The notes beneath the pieces were generated by a model. That model ran no database searches. It saw only the letters and a list, made by a program, of their open reading frames with translations, and was not told where the DNA came from. Positions 54,404 to 64,000 of a stretch of DNA of 64,000 bases are shown here, piece after piece (position 1 is the first letter of the stretch; each line of letters opens with the position of its first letter). The position numbers and the translations under genes are program-made. This DNA comes from Clarkia xantiana subsp. parviflora (lineage: Eukaryota > Streptophyta > Magnoliopsida > Myrtales > Onagraceae), in assembly GCA_036873135.1 (NCBI GenBank), contig JAPTYO010000013.1, positions 18,845,901-18,909,900 of the forward strand, in the 5' to 3' direction.

Positions 54404-56467
54404 CTTCCATGCGCACGAAATAACAATCCTAACGGACCAACACTTGAAGCACATCCTGTCAAAGCCAAACATGTCAGGAAAGCTAACAAAGTGGTTAGTT
54501 GAGCTAAGTGAATTCCGCATTCACTTTGCACCGCGAACAGCAATAAAGGGTCAAGCATTGGCAGAAATCATCGTGGAGTTCATAGGAATAACCCCAGAAA
54601 CTGACACTCAAGATGGAACACAACAAAACGAGGAGCACACCGAAGTGTGGCAGATGTACACTGACGGTTCCTCAAATGTAGGAGGATCAGGCGCGGGCTT
54701 TCTCCTAATTCCACCTGACGGTTCAGAACCATTGAAGTATGCTCTAAGCCTAAATTCAGATCAAAAAATAACGAGGCAGAGTACGAAGCCTTGATAACAG
54801 GATTGAGGATTACAAAAGGCCTCGGGGTCAAACACATAAGAGTCAAATGCGATTCACAGCTAGTCGTCAACCAAGTCAAAGGAAAGTATGTGGCCAAGTC
54901 AGAAAACATGCAGAAGTACCTGGGACAAGCAAAGGAGCTCATAACGAGCTTTGAAACTTTCAACATAACATCCGTTCCAAGGGAAGAAAATCAAGAAGCG
55001 GACGCTTTAAGCAAGTTCGCGCAAGGAAAGGAGCAAGGCAAGGAAACGCACTTCGTCGAAAAAAGGATCATGTCCATCTTCGACAAGCTAGAAGTGTTAA
55101 AAATCAACTCAGAGCCAACATGGATGACTCCAATCCTGGCATATCTCACAGACAACGTACTCCCGGAGGACAGAGTTAAAGCACAAAAAATTAGAAGAAT
55201 CGCCGTCAACTACACGTTGATCGAAGGCCAGCTATACAAGATAGGATTCTCAACTCCATACCTAAAGTGCATAACCTTCCCAGAAGGCCAAACGGTGTTC
55301 GTCAAAGAACAAGCAGCTTGTCACGAGGGGGCAAGATCCTTAATCCGCAAGGCGCTAAATCTGGGATACTATTGGCCAACAATGAAGAACTAAGCAACAC
55401 ACTTGGTCGTAGAGTGCGAATCTTGCCAACTATACTCAAGGAACATAGCGGCACTCGCAATACAGTTGTGTCCAATCGCAAGTTCCTGGCCCTTTGCACA
55501 ATGGGGCATCGACCTGGTGGGCCCACTTCCAAGATCCAAGGGTCAAACAAAGTACATCGTGGTAGCCATCGACTACTTCTCCAAGTGGATCGAGGCTAAG
55601 GCATTAGCACGAACAACGGATGCGCAAATAATGGATTTCATCCGAAACCATATCATTGCATGCTATGGCGTCCCAAAAGTACTTATCAACGATAATGGAC
55701 CACAATTCAGGAGCTCCAGACTCCAGACATTCTGCGAAAGACTCAACATAGACCACCGCTTTGCATCAGTGCGTCATGCCCAAACAAACGGAAAAGTCGA
55801 ATCCGCTAACATGATTGTCTTGGATGGTCATAAGAAGAGAGTCCATACCTTGAAGAGAGGATGGGCAGAAGAGCTTAGCGGCGTCTTATGGGCTGTGCGC
55901 ACAACTCCAAAAGAGTCAACAGGTGAAACACCATTCAGCCTGGTATATGGAACAGAGGCAGTAGCCCCAATCGAAATTGCTGTCTCATCCTACCGCACAA
56001 CCCACTTTGATCCCAAAGCCAACGAAGCAGAAATGCGTCCAGACATGGACCTGGCAGACGAAAGAAGGCGAAACGCGGAGCAAACCCAAGCACGTATGCG
56101 CCTAATGACTGCAAGATATTATAACAGGAAGGTGAAAGAAAGACAATTCCATGTGGGTGAAATGGTGTGGAGAAGGAACGAATTCTCATACTTGGATCAA
56201 ATCAACAAACTATCTCCAAAGTGGGAAGGTCCATACAAGATTATTTCAATCCCCTATGTCAGCGCATACCGCCTTCAAAATGCGGAAGGCAACATCCTTA
56301 CAAACACATTCAATTGGGGGCACTTGAATTTCATGGATAAAGGAAGAATACTATGTTACAAAGGAGCTATTGTATCAAGCTTTTTTTTTCTTAATTCCTA
56401 TATGCAAATAAAAGAGATTTATAACTCCAAATATGTTTACAATCATGTAACTACATCAATCATCTAA
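54404..56467 (+). pseudogene. C pol, second part: RNase H end, archaeal RNase H, integrase
   Basis: Continues from 29984. RNase H tail (H-F-A-P-R-T-A-I-K-G-Q) to ~54570. A second archaeal-type RNase H starts at M-Y-T-D-G-S-S (about 54654), with a 1-2 base frameshift near 54770. The integrase zinc region spans about 55310-55430, with a TAA at 55391-55393 inside it. The catalytic core has D (I-D-L-V-G-P, ~55510), D (N-D-N-G-P-Q-F, ~55692) and E (N-G-K-V-E, ~55800). The C-terminal part (W-E-G-P-Y-K-I) runs to the stop at 56467. Apart from the two lesions the domains look complete. Confidence 0.88.
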
Positions 56468-57815
56468 TGTAGTCAATTTACTCTCGTAGGTACCTCTCTA
56501 CATTATGCACTCTACTTTGGATTAACACCAAGTAACAAACAACGAGCATATTACTCATATCAACAACTCAAGTTATTATCCTATGCAACTTATAGTATGT
56601 GGCATCAAGAAGATTATTATCAACAATACAAGCTAAACACTATGTGTAACGAGGAACTTATGGCATACAACGCCAACATATCTATTATCTACACCAAGGA
56701 GTTTATTTCCCCATCTATAACGGCGTCTATCTCAAGAAGATGTCGGCAACACAAAGCCATTGCGCTATGTACACAATCAGCTTACATCACACAATGACAA
56801 ATTGCACATTATCAACAACAAGGGACTTATAAAGGTTCTCTATTCAAAAGGCGTTCACTAAGGAACAACTTCAACAACATACAATGCCTTGGATAAAAAC
56901 CAAGACTTATTCTAAAAAGTGACATGTTGCGACATCCTCCTTGCAAGGGCAAACCTCATGTTCACATCTATCAAAGTAGCATGCTGCGACATCCTCCTTG
57001 GAAGGGGAAACCCCATGCTTACTTCTAAAAAATGGCATGCTGTGAAAGCCTCTTAGAGGCAAATACTCATGTTCAAAGCCATTCCCTGCATACAAACCAG
57101 GATGCGACACTTAGGTGGGAATGATCACCCCATCATGGCGGAAGTCCTCTTGTTAGACGACAACCCCACACATCTACAGAGTATGTACATCCCTCTTAAG
57201 GGCCCATACACCATGAAGATACATTCCTTGATAGGATAGCTTCATGTACATTCAAACTATGCATATCCTCTTAAGTATGCAGACATAATGAAGGCCTATA
57301 CCTTAAGTGGGCAGGCTTCATTCAAAAACGCTAGCAGGAGCGCACCCTGTTTGAAAAACTCACCAAACTTACAAGTCGAGTCTTGTAAAACGTCGCCTTA
57401 GAGTGGAACTAAGAGACGGTAAAACCTTAAGTCTTGCTTCATCAAGAAGACACTGCTACATGTCAAGTGCCAGTGCCGAGTGCCAAGTGCCCGCGCCGAG
57501 TACATTACTACTTACAACGCTACAAGTACCTAGTGTACGCATCTTACCATGTCTTGGAATCTAACCAAGAGGGGCACTCATAACACTCAACAATGCACGA
57601 CATACAGTCGCAACTACAGACATCATGTTCATCACCTAAGGATATCTATCCTATCTTCAAAGTCCAAAGCATACAGACAGCATAGATAACTCAAGGTATG
57701 AAATATTACTAGCAAGTTATCACGTGTTTATTATTATTGAAAACAGGTCCAAGTGACAAAATACCATGCAAGCAAATGCATAAACGAAAGTTGGGACAAA
57801 AGCCTCAACATAACA
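56468..57815. repeat. C spacer with short hairpin-bearing repeats
   Basis: Non-coding. About three ~65-bp units at 56915-57075 contain CCTTGCAAGG, CCTTGGAAGG and CCTCTTAGAGG. Further CCCTCTTAAGGG, CTCTTAAG and CCTTAAG elements lie at 57190-57320. The position, between pol and the antisense gene, matches the hairpin arrays of A and F. Confidence 0.6.
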
Positions 57816-59908
57816 TCAACCCGATGCCACATGAGAAGTACCACTATCTCCAGAAAGCTGAGAAGCAACCTCCAAAAACCCGGGGGAGGTAACAACAACA
57901 TCAACGCCTCCTTCTCCATCATCAATCACATCATAGTTGGCTACATCAAGTCCCAAAGCATGCAATGCTTTAAGATAGTTAACGGCATATTCAGAACAAG
58001 GCCCAAGCTTACCAAAAGGAAAATTGGGGGCAAGTGCACTCACACGACGGAAGTAGTCTTCAGCGCGTTTTCCCATCATGTCGTCAGACTTCTCCTTAAC
58101 TGCAAGACTAAAGGCAGGAGTATCCAAATACTTGGCAAAACCTGCTTCAACTCCGAGTGCATGATGCTCTTCACGCGCAGAAATCAAGGCGGCTTCTCGA
58201 ACTGTGATGTCGTCAGAAATCTGCTTCTCAAGCGCAATCATCTCAGCTTCAAGATCAGAAATTTGAGTATCTTGCACCTGATACTTGGTCTTAGAATCAA
58301 TAATCTTCAAACCAAGTGCACACACCTTCTCCTTAAAACGTGCAAGTTCAAGACTGGCGGTATTGCATTTGCTAATAGCAACCCTTTTAGCACTTACGAG
58401 CTCCACAACATGAGACGACATGTTAACCATCTGAGACACATCCTGAGAACCATACAAATAGACAAGTTCATAAGCATTGCACAACAAAAGCATGCGACAC
58501 ATAAGCAATCAAGAAACGGAACCTGTTAACTTACAGGGGCAAAGCTGGCCAAAGCATGTTAACGCATTCCTCGGCTTCTTCATCAGTTCTTGGACATGTG
58601 CGTCGATCGCCCGGGGGCACACTCCTGTGCAACACACGGACTCCAACTTCCGGCATACTAAGCTTCACATCCTTAGGAAAGCGAAGACCGCCCTTGCCAA
58701 GAGGTTTCCATGCATCACCAGATATATCACCCTCCAAGGGACGAAGTAGGTGATCACGCTTCAAAGCTGGGATCACTGCAAAAAAAAAAAATCAGAATAA
58801 TAATAAAAATTAAGTGTTAAACATCCAGACAAGGTCAAAAAGTAGAAGTTTATCTCATACCTCAAGGAGAAGGGCGATCCTCCGCGGGTCGATCTCTCGA
58901 ACGGGGGGCAGAAGATACCGTCGTGCATCCAACAACTCCCTTTTCCTTGCCGCAAGCCGGAGTTGGAATGGTAGCACTTGTCTTGGCGCGCTTAGGGTCG
59001 CTCGAGACATGCGCCGCCGCCTCAGATCGCTTGGTGGGAAGTTGGGCTCAAAAAGACAAGACAATGAGAATGATAAGTCAAAAAAGTAAGGGTTAATAAC
59101 TAAAAAACTGTCTAAGGTTTACCCTATGTTAAAATTAGGTGTCTGAAGTTTGAAATGTTAAAATGGACTATCCCAAGTTTCATTTTTGTTGAAATTTGGT
59201 GTCTCGGTGTGATTACTTTAGAGAAGTCAATTCCGACGAAACCGTCTGTCAAATTCGAGCTCTCATACACACTCCCTTCTCGTCATCTTGCCGGGACCGT
59301 CACCTAAAAATTTGGTCACATCCGGGCAAGTAAATCTTGCTCTATTGTCCTTGGAAAATGGCTCTACACCACTCTTCTAGAAACTTTTTTTTTAATGTTC
59401 AATTTTTAGGTAAAATTTGAAGATTTTGTGAAAAGTAAAGAGTGATGGATTATGAGTGGGTTGGTGGGTTGATGAAAATGATGGAATGAAGATGAAAAGA
59501 CGCATAAAGACACCAAATTTCAACAAAAATGAAATTTGGGACAGTCCATTTTAACATTTCAAACTTCAGACACCTAATTTTAACATAGGGTAAACTTTGG
59601 ACAGTTTTTTAGTTATTAACCCAAAAAGTAAAAAATGTAAGAAAGAGTTACAAAGGAAATATCTTACTCATAAGACCCTTCCCGCGACCATATCCGGAAA
59701 TCACGGGGGCAGCAAGAACAACAGATGAAGCAGACTTGTCGGAAGGAGGGGTGCTACGTGTAGACGCCACGTGCAAGGAAGAGCTCTTCCCAATAAACCA
59801 GTCTACAAGTGTGATACAAACAAGATTACAAAGGGTATCAATGTCTAACTTTTCATTAGCATCCGAAAATGGTGCCACTCGCAGAATGGGGATAGAAGAC
59901 TTACTCAT
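57816..59908 (-). pseudogene. C antisense spliced gene, main domain deleted
   Basis: ATG at 59908-59906 (M-S-K-S-S-I-P), preceded by a leader exon (59909-59962) like that of B. After about 26 codons the sequence jumps to the acceptor region of intron 2 (CACTTGTAG, 59803), so the conserved domain is deleted. The following exon ends ATGA at a GTAAGA donor, and its intron holds a MITE (59090-59622). The next exon starts near 59050 (S-D-P-K-R-A-K). Then come an intron, an exon near 58776-58540 (P-E-V-G-V-R-V-L, as in A1), and a last exon 58442-57816 with a coiled coil. A TGA near the exon end at about 58862 and a length change near 58540 break the frame. Confidence 0.65.
59090..59622. mobile_element. 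MULE-type MITE with perfect 9-bp target duplication
   Basis: 533 bp, about 115-bp terminal inverted repeats starting GGGTTAATAACTAAAAAACT, flanked by AAAAAGTAA at 59081-59089 and 59623-59631. It sits in an intron of the C antisense gene. No coding capacity. Confidence 0.9.
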
Positions 59909-60180
59909 GATAGTAGCTGTAAAAAGACTAACTCCGAAAAGAAGACAGCAAGATTTGATATCCTGAAAAATGCAGTCAACAGTCCCATCAGTGCGTAAGC
60001 ACACATCTAACACTTATGCAAACATCTATGTAATGAACGCTCCATGCGAGATAACTATGTACGCAATGACTTAATAGTCTTCGTGCAACAAGTAAAAACC
60101 ATCATGCAAGGGGGGCAACCCCCTCTACACATCGACTTACATGTCGACATCAAGCTCATACTCGCAGCATACATGATTAC

Positions 60181-61571
60181 TGTAAACACCTAATTTTGGT
60201 ACGCGCGACACGTGCGTAACACGTCAAAAATGTTATGTGTAACGCGTTTAAAAAAGGAAGTATTTAAATATGGAAGGTCACGGGGTTGCAAAAATAGGCT
60301 CAGTTTAAGTTAGGAAAATACATATGCAATAAATGATGTAATAATCAGAAAATATATAGTATATATTTATGGAAAAAATCATAAATATATATATATATAT
60401 AATTTTCGGATTTATTAAGTGCATATTAGAGAAATATATGTTTTTCTAATTTTTGGGTCTAATTTACCTATAAATAGACCCCTAGCATCTATGTAATACA
60501 CACAGAAAAAAGAGACCAGAATAAAATATTATTATTTGTGGAAATTCGTGCAAAAGTTTTTTTTTTTTTTTTTTTTTTAATTTTCCTTCTCCCTCCTCTG
60601 CAAGTCACCGGCGCCTCTCCACCCTGGTTCGCCGGAAGGAAGCTCCCCGGCGTCTCCACCCTGCTGCTCCTCGAATCGCCCCGTCCCGCCTTCCCAGATC
60701 CACCGGTCGACCGCCGCGAGCTCAGGCCACGCCGTCCGCCCCAATCTGCTTCTGCTGCTGTCAATTCCGTGGCCACCAGACAGACCACCGTCCAGCCCGA
60801 AAACTCGCCCGCGCTGCCGGAATTCGCCCTACCGGAGTTCCGCCGCTTCGGTCCGCCGCTGCGCCGCTATCCGTCGTCGCCGGAGCCCAAGCTGAAGGTC
60901 GCCGGAATTCCCCTGGTGCTAGGTAAGTACCGTACTGCTGTTTCTTCGTTTTTTTTTTCTTTTTTATTAATTATTTATTAATATTATTTTCTGTTAATTT
61001 TCTGTTTATTTATTTATTTATTTATTTATTTATTTTTTATCATTATTATTATTGTTATTAGGATATGTTAATTAGTTAATTTAGATGTAGATTGATTAGG
61101 TAACATGTTTTACTGTATATATATAAGTGTAGGACATATTATTATTAAATTATATCATGATTTTGAGCAATGCTTGATTTTATTAGATTTTATCTCAATT
61201 AGGAGTTTTAGATATGTGATAGTTTTTTTTAGAGCTTATATTTGTCGTTGATAATATTTTTCGCATGAGAGTTAGTTTAAATTTTGATATCGTTAGATTA
61301 ATTAGTCATAACGCATATTTAAATTTTAAAATTTGCAAATAAGTTAATTAAGTACCGAAAGGGCGTAATTGGAAAATAATTTTTCTTAATTCGTAATAGA
61401 ACCCCCGAACTTGGATTTCTGATCATGGACCAATTTTAGACCTATCGTTTAATTCGTTATTCGTTTAGGTAATTTAGGATTCTAGTTAGCCTTTATTAAC
61501 TAGTGGCGACTCTCTTTCAAAATCCGCGTTTTCAAGTGTAATCGCCGTAGGTCGGATTTTTAGGGTCGACA
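60181..61571 (+). repeat. 5' LTR of element D
   Basis: TGTAAACACC...GTCGACA, 1391 bp. Contains an ATATAT tract (60388-60402), a TATA box, a poly-T run (60558-60578), a GC-rich Pro/Arg-coding-looking block (60600-60920) and a (TTTA)n tract near 61010. The 147-aa ORF at 60538 lies in the transcribed LTR and is judged not to be a gene. Confidence 0.85.
60469..60477 (+). promoter_or_regulatory. TATA box of the element D LTR
   Basis: TATAAATAG in AT-rich surroundings. Transcription would start about 30 bp downstream, in the ACACACAGAA region. Confidence 0.7.
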
Positions 61572-61574
61572 ATT

Positions 61575-61592
61575 TGGCGACTCTGCTGGGGA
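61575..61592 (+). promoter_or_regulatory. Primer binding site of element D
   Basis: TGGCGACTCTGCTGGGGA starts three bases after the LTR. From memory this type is complementary to the 3' end of a plant tRNA-Arg, as in Ogre elements. It is clearly different from the TGGCGCCGTC site of A, B, C and F. Confidence 0.75.
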
Positions 61593-62708
61593 TAACTTAG
61601 AGGGTTCTTGCTTTGTATATTTTCTTATTTGCCATTTTTTTCAGTTTATTTGTGTATAACCCTGTTATTCTAACTTTGGGTTTTTATGTGATAGGTGGGG
61701 AACTTTTTATTTTACTAACTTATGTTTCTTTGTTGAACCCGCACACACATTCACTTTAGTATAACATCCAAAACGCCTAAAACCCAGGGCAACTAGGAAC
61801 CCCGGAGAGTTAGTAAGGGTACGACCACGCGGCCGAGCCGCCGGAACGACTTGGAACAACTCCACTCGCTTGTGAAGGTCCTGTGATCCCTATGATGGGG
61901 TGAGGAAACCACCTTGTCGGGAACCTATCAGTGGAGCCTACCTTGTAGAACAAAGCAAAAACACACACCTGAAGCTTCGATCCTGCCGCTATGCGTGTTC
62001 GCGTGTGTTCTTTTTCTAATTGTTCTCGACCCCTAGAATTTTTCATGTATAGGACATGGGTCTCGATGTAATCATTAATTTTGTACCATATGTAATTGTA
62101 CAACGCATATTAATTTACGTTACAAGCATGCATCATATTTTCTCAAAAAATGTGTCATTCAAATCGTCGTTTCTAAAACGCTTTACACACCATTTTCGAA
62201 AATATGAAACGACTGCACAATTGCCCTTGTATCACGGGCCTACCATTTTTCAAGACTGGCGTTGACCAGGTTCGGACAGCATGACGGATGCAGAGCGAAA
62301 CTATTGAAGAAATACCGCGTAGAATGGAGTGCTAGTATCATTCAAAATAGAAACGTCAGGGTTAAGTGCTCGTTCCAAAATCCGAACAAGTGGTAAAAAT
62401 CAGATCAATTTTAAAAAAACCTTGTTGCATTACCATCGCTCGGATTATGGGGCAAGTACTCGACACTCATCGACCGAATTCCGAGTTGTGTAAAGTGTCT
62501 CAGAAATATATTTTACAAAGCTTTTTTCCAAAAGATGATGAGTTGAATGACACATTACTTTCAAAACAATCATGCATGATATCTTGTGTTCCATATTCTG
62601 AATATCACATTTTTCTCTGCAGGTATTACTGGCCATCACATGGAGGACGCTCAAAGGATCCAGCAACAAGAGTAACGAATAGCCGAGGTCGAGACGGCTA
62701 ATGCTAAA
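61593..62708 (+). other. Leader of element D
   Basis: Non-coding region between primer site and gag. A short ORF starts at ATG 62640 and stops at TAA 62673-62675, in the same frame as gag. Either it is an upstream ORF or it marks the original gag start followed by a nonsense change. Confidence 0.5.
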
Positions 62709-64000
62709 ATGCATCAGGTTATGGCATCCATGTCTGCAAACATGGAGCGCATCATTGAACTCCTCGGGGCTCGATCAACCAACGATACTCTAAAACCGCC
62801 CTTGCTGACAGCGACCTCGAGTCCAGGATCCTCCACAACACCTGTGGCGAATACTGGACCTCCGATGCCGGCTGCAACCGTGCTTCCCGACGCCACGGTT
62901 GAACTCCCTCATGACCAACCCCCTGTTTTGGTCATTCCTGATCAATCTGCATCAAAGCCGGATGTCCTTGTGAAACCGACGATAATGTATGGGCATGTTA
63001 ACCAAGGAGGTGCAATCGGCACAAATGCAGCCACATCGCCACCTGTCATCGAATCCGAACAGGATCGCCGCTTGAAGAAAATGGAGGAAAAGATGAAGGT
63101 TTTGTCCGGACTTGAGCAGTATGGAGGCATTGGCTACTCCGACCTATGCCTTTTCCCCGACATGTCAAGACCGGAGAAGTTCAAAGTCCCCGACTTTGAG
63201 AAGTATGATGGCACCGGTAATCCCATTGTCCACTTGAGGATTTACCTTGCAAAGATGGCCCCTTATCGGCAGTATGAGAAGTTCTTGATCCAGACGTTCC
63301 AGGAGAGCTTGAAAGGAGCAGCTTTGGTTTGGTTCGTCAGCTTGAAGGCCGGTGATGTCTCAACCTGGGAGGACATGGCTAATGCTTTTGTTCGCCAATA
63401 CAAGTTTAATCTGGACACTGCTCCGACTTGCATGGATCTTCAAAGCATGGAGATGGAAGGGAGGCAATCATTTAGAAGCTATATGCAGGCTTGGAGAGAG
63501 AAAGCCGCTGGAGTCCGACCACCACTGGAAGACGCAGAAGCGGTGTCCAAGTTCATTGGCACTCTTAAAGGGGCGTATTACTCTCATTTGTTAGGGCATG
63601 TTTCAGCCAACTTCGCTGATTTGGTGAAGGCCGGAGAAATGGTAGAGCGTGGCATTCGGACTGGAAAACTTGAAGACCCCTCCAGGAGTCAACAAGAGGA
63701 TATAACCAAAAAGGGAGGCTCCAAGAACTGGTCATCCAAAGACGCAGCCGTAGGTGCAGTCTACCAAGCTCCGCAAACCCCCGCTGCGGGTGGACCAGAA
63801 AACCGGACTGTGAACAAGATGCGGGAGTCTAGAAAATTCACACACTTGCCAGTGTCGGCCACCGAAGTATATCGGAAAGCACTTGCTCAGGGTCTCATTG
63901 GTCCTGAGGTTTGGAATACTACTTCAAGGATACCCAACAATGATCCAAACTCGAAGTGTGAGATTCACATGGGGATAATTGGTCATTCAACCGAGGATTG
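62709..64000 (+). CDS. D Gag (Ogre-type), open to window end
   Basis: The frame is open from 62676 to the window edge; the first ATG after the stop is at 62709. The capsid domain runs from K-F-K-V-P-D-F-E-K-Y-D-G (~63180) through M-A-P-Y, F-Q-E-S-L-K-G-A-A and W-R-E-K-A-A to E-M-V-E-R-G-I (~63650), the Ogre/Tat Gag pattern. A knuckle-like C-E-I-H-M-G-I-I-G-H begins at about 63958 and is cut by the edge. N-terminal ~150 residues are Pro/Thr-rich. No frameshift was seen, so this copy looks younger than E1 or F. Confidence 0.85.
   Translation, partial: MHQVMASMSANMERIIELLGARSTNDTLKPPLLTATSSPGSSTTPVANTGPPMPAATVLPDATVELPHDQPPVLVIPDQSASKPDVLVKPTIMYGHVNQGGAIGTNAATSPPVIESEQDRRLKKMEEKMKVLSGLEQYGGIGYSDLCLFPDMSRPEKFKVPDFEKYDGTGNPIVHLRIYLAKMAPYRQYEKFLIQTFQESLKGAALVWFVSLKAGDVSTWEDMANAFVRQYKFNLDTAPTCMDLQSMEMEGRQSFRSYMQAWREKAAGVRPPLEDAEAVSKFIGTLKGAYYSHLLGHVSANFADLVKAGEMVERGIRTGKLEDPSRSQQEDITKKGGSKNWSSKDAAVGAVYQAPQTPAAGGPENRTVNKMRESRKFTHLPVSATEVYRKALAQGLIGPEVWNTTSRIPNNDPNSKCEIHMGIIGHSTED

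Larger units (their letters stand above)
28441..60180 (+). mobile_element. C: plus-strand Tat-lineage element, split by B and A
   Basis: Order after removing the nested insert 29985-54398: 5' LTR (28441-29038), primer site, RT to RNase H (to 29984), rest of RNase H, archaeal RNase H and integrase (54404-56467), spacer with small hairpins, antisense spliced ORF (59908-57816). Gag and protease are missing: the primer site runs straight into an RT motif. The 3' end is interrupted by element D at 60181. The arrangement is the same as E1. Confidence 0.85.
60181..64000 (+). mobile_element. D: Ogre-like Ty3/gypsy element, 3' part outside window
   Basis: LTR 60181-61571, primer site TGGCGACTCTGCTGGGGA, ~1.1 kb leader, then a gag that stays open to the window end. 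Gag type and primer site match the Ogre group of the Tat lineage. It interrupts element C, whose 3' LTR must lie beyond. Confidence 0.85.

Noticed and set aside
60538..60981. 147-aa ORF with a hydrophobic start like a signal peptide
   Set aside because: It lies inside the LTR of element D, begins in a poly-T run and has no recognised similarity.

Overview
This window is flowering-plant nuclear DNA made almost entirely of nested transposable elements. The evidence is Ty3/gypsy (Metaviridae) elements of the plant Tat lineage (CHHC Gag knuckle, D-G-G-S protease, YVDD reverse transcriptase, second archaeal-type RNase H), an Ogre-like element with a TGGCGACTC-type primer site, CACTA and Mutator-type MITEs, a plastid psaB scrap, and two exons resembling the C-terminus of a plant A1 aspartic protease. 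The species cannot be named from the sequence. No tRNA, rRNA or CRISPR was seen.

Layout. 1-7386: plus-strand Tat element E1 (gag-pol, antisense spliced ORF, PPT, 3' LTR). 7387-15900: two related minus-strand remnants, F and F2, sharing one LTR. 15901-28440: old intergenic DNA with CACTA pieces, nested MITEs, inverted LTRs, a protease-gene relic, psaB and a ~1.6 kb direct duplication. 28441-60180: plus-strand element C. Its RNase H region was split at 29984 by minus-strand element B (29985-54398, target duplication CCATA). B's left LTR was split in turn at 30318 by minus-strand element A1 (30319-49966, target duplication GGCCC), which carries a sister copy A2 fused in tandem. 60181-64000: Ogre-like element D, cut by the window edge.

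The most interesting content is the A/F family. Elements E1, F2, A1, A2, B and C all carry, antisense to gag/pol, a gene interrupted by GT-AG introns and resembling the 'putative gypsy type transposon' domain. In A1 and A2 this gene is intact as a six-exon, 652-residue model. All exon lengths are identical between the copies, and the two length differences I found lie in introns. The antisense orientation explains how introns survive retrotransposition. A2 also has an intact 1089-residue sense ORF of unusual order: Gag, protease, then a second diverged Gag module, with no reverse transcriptase, RNase H or integrase. The older F copy shows the same order. Arrays of tiny hairpins with co-varying stems lie where the two convergent genes meet. 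I infer a non-autonomous lineage mobilised in trans by pol-carrying relatives such as C or E1, with which it shares LTR termini and primer site.
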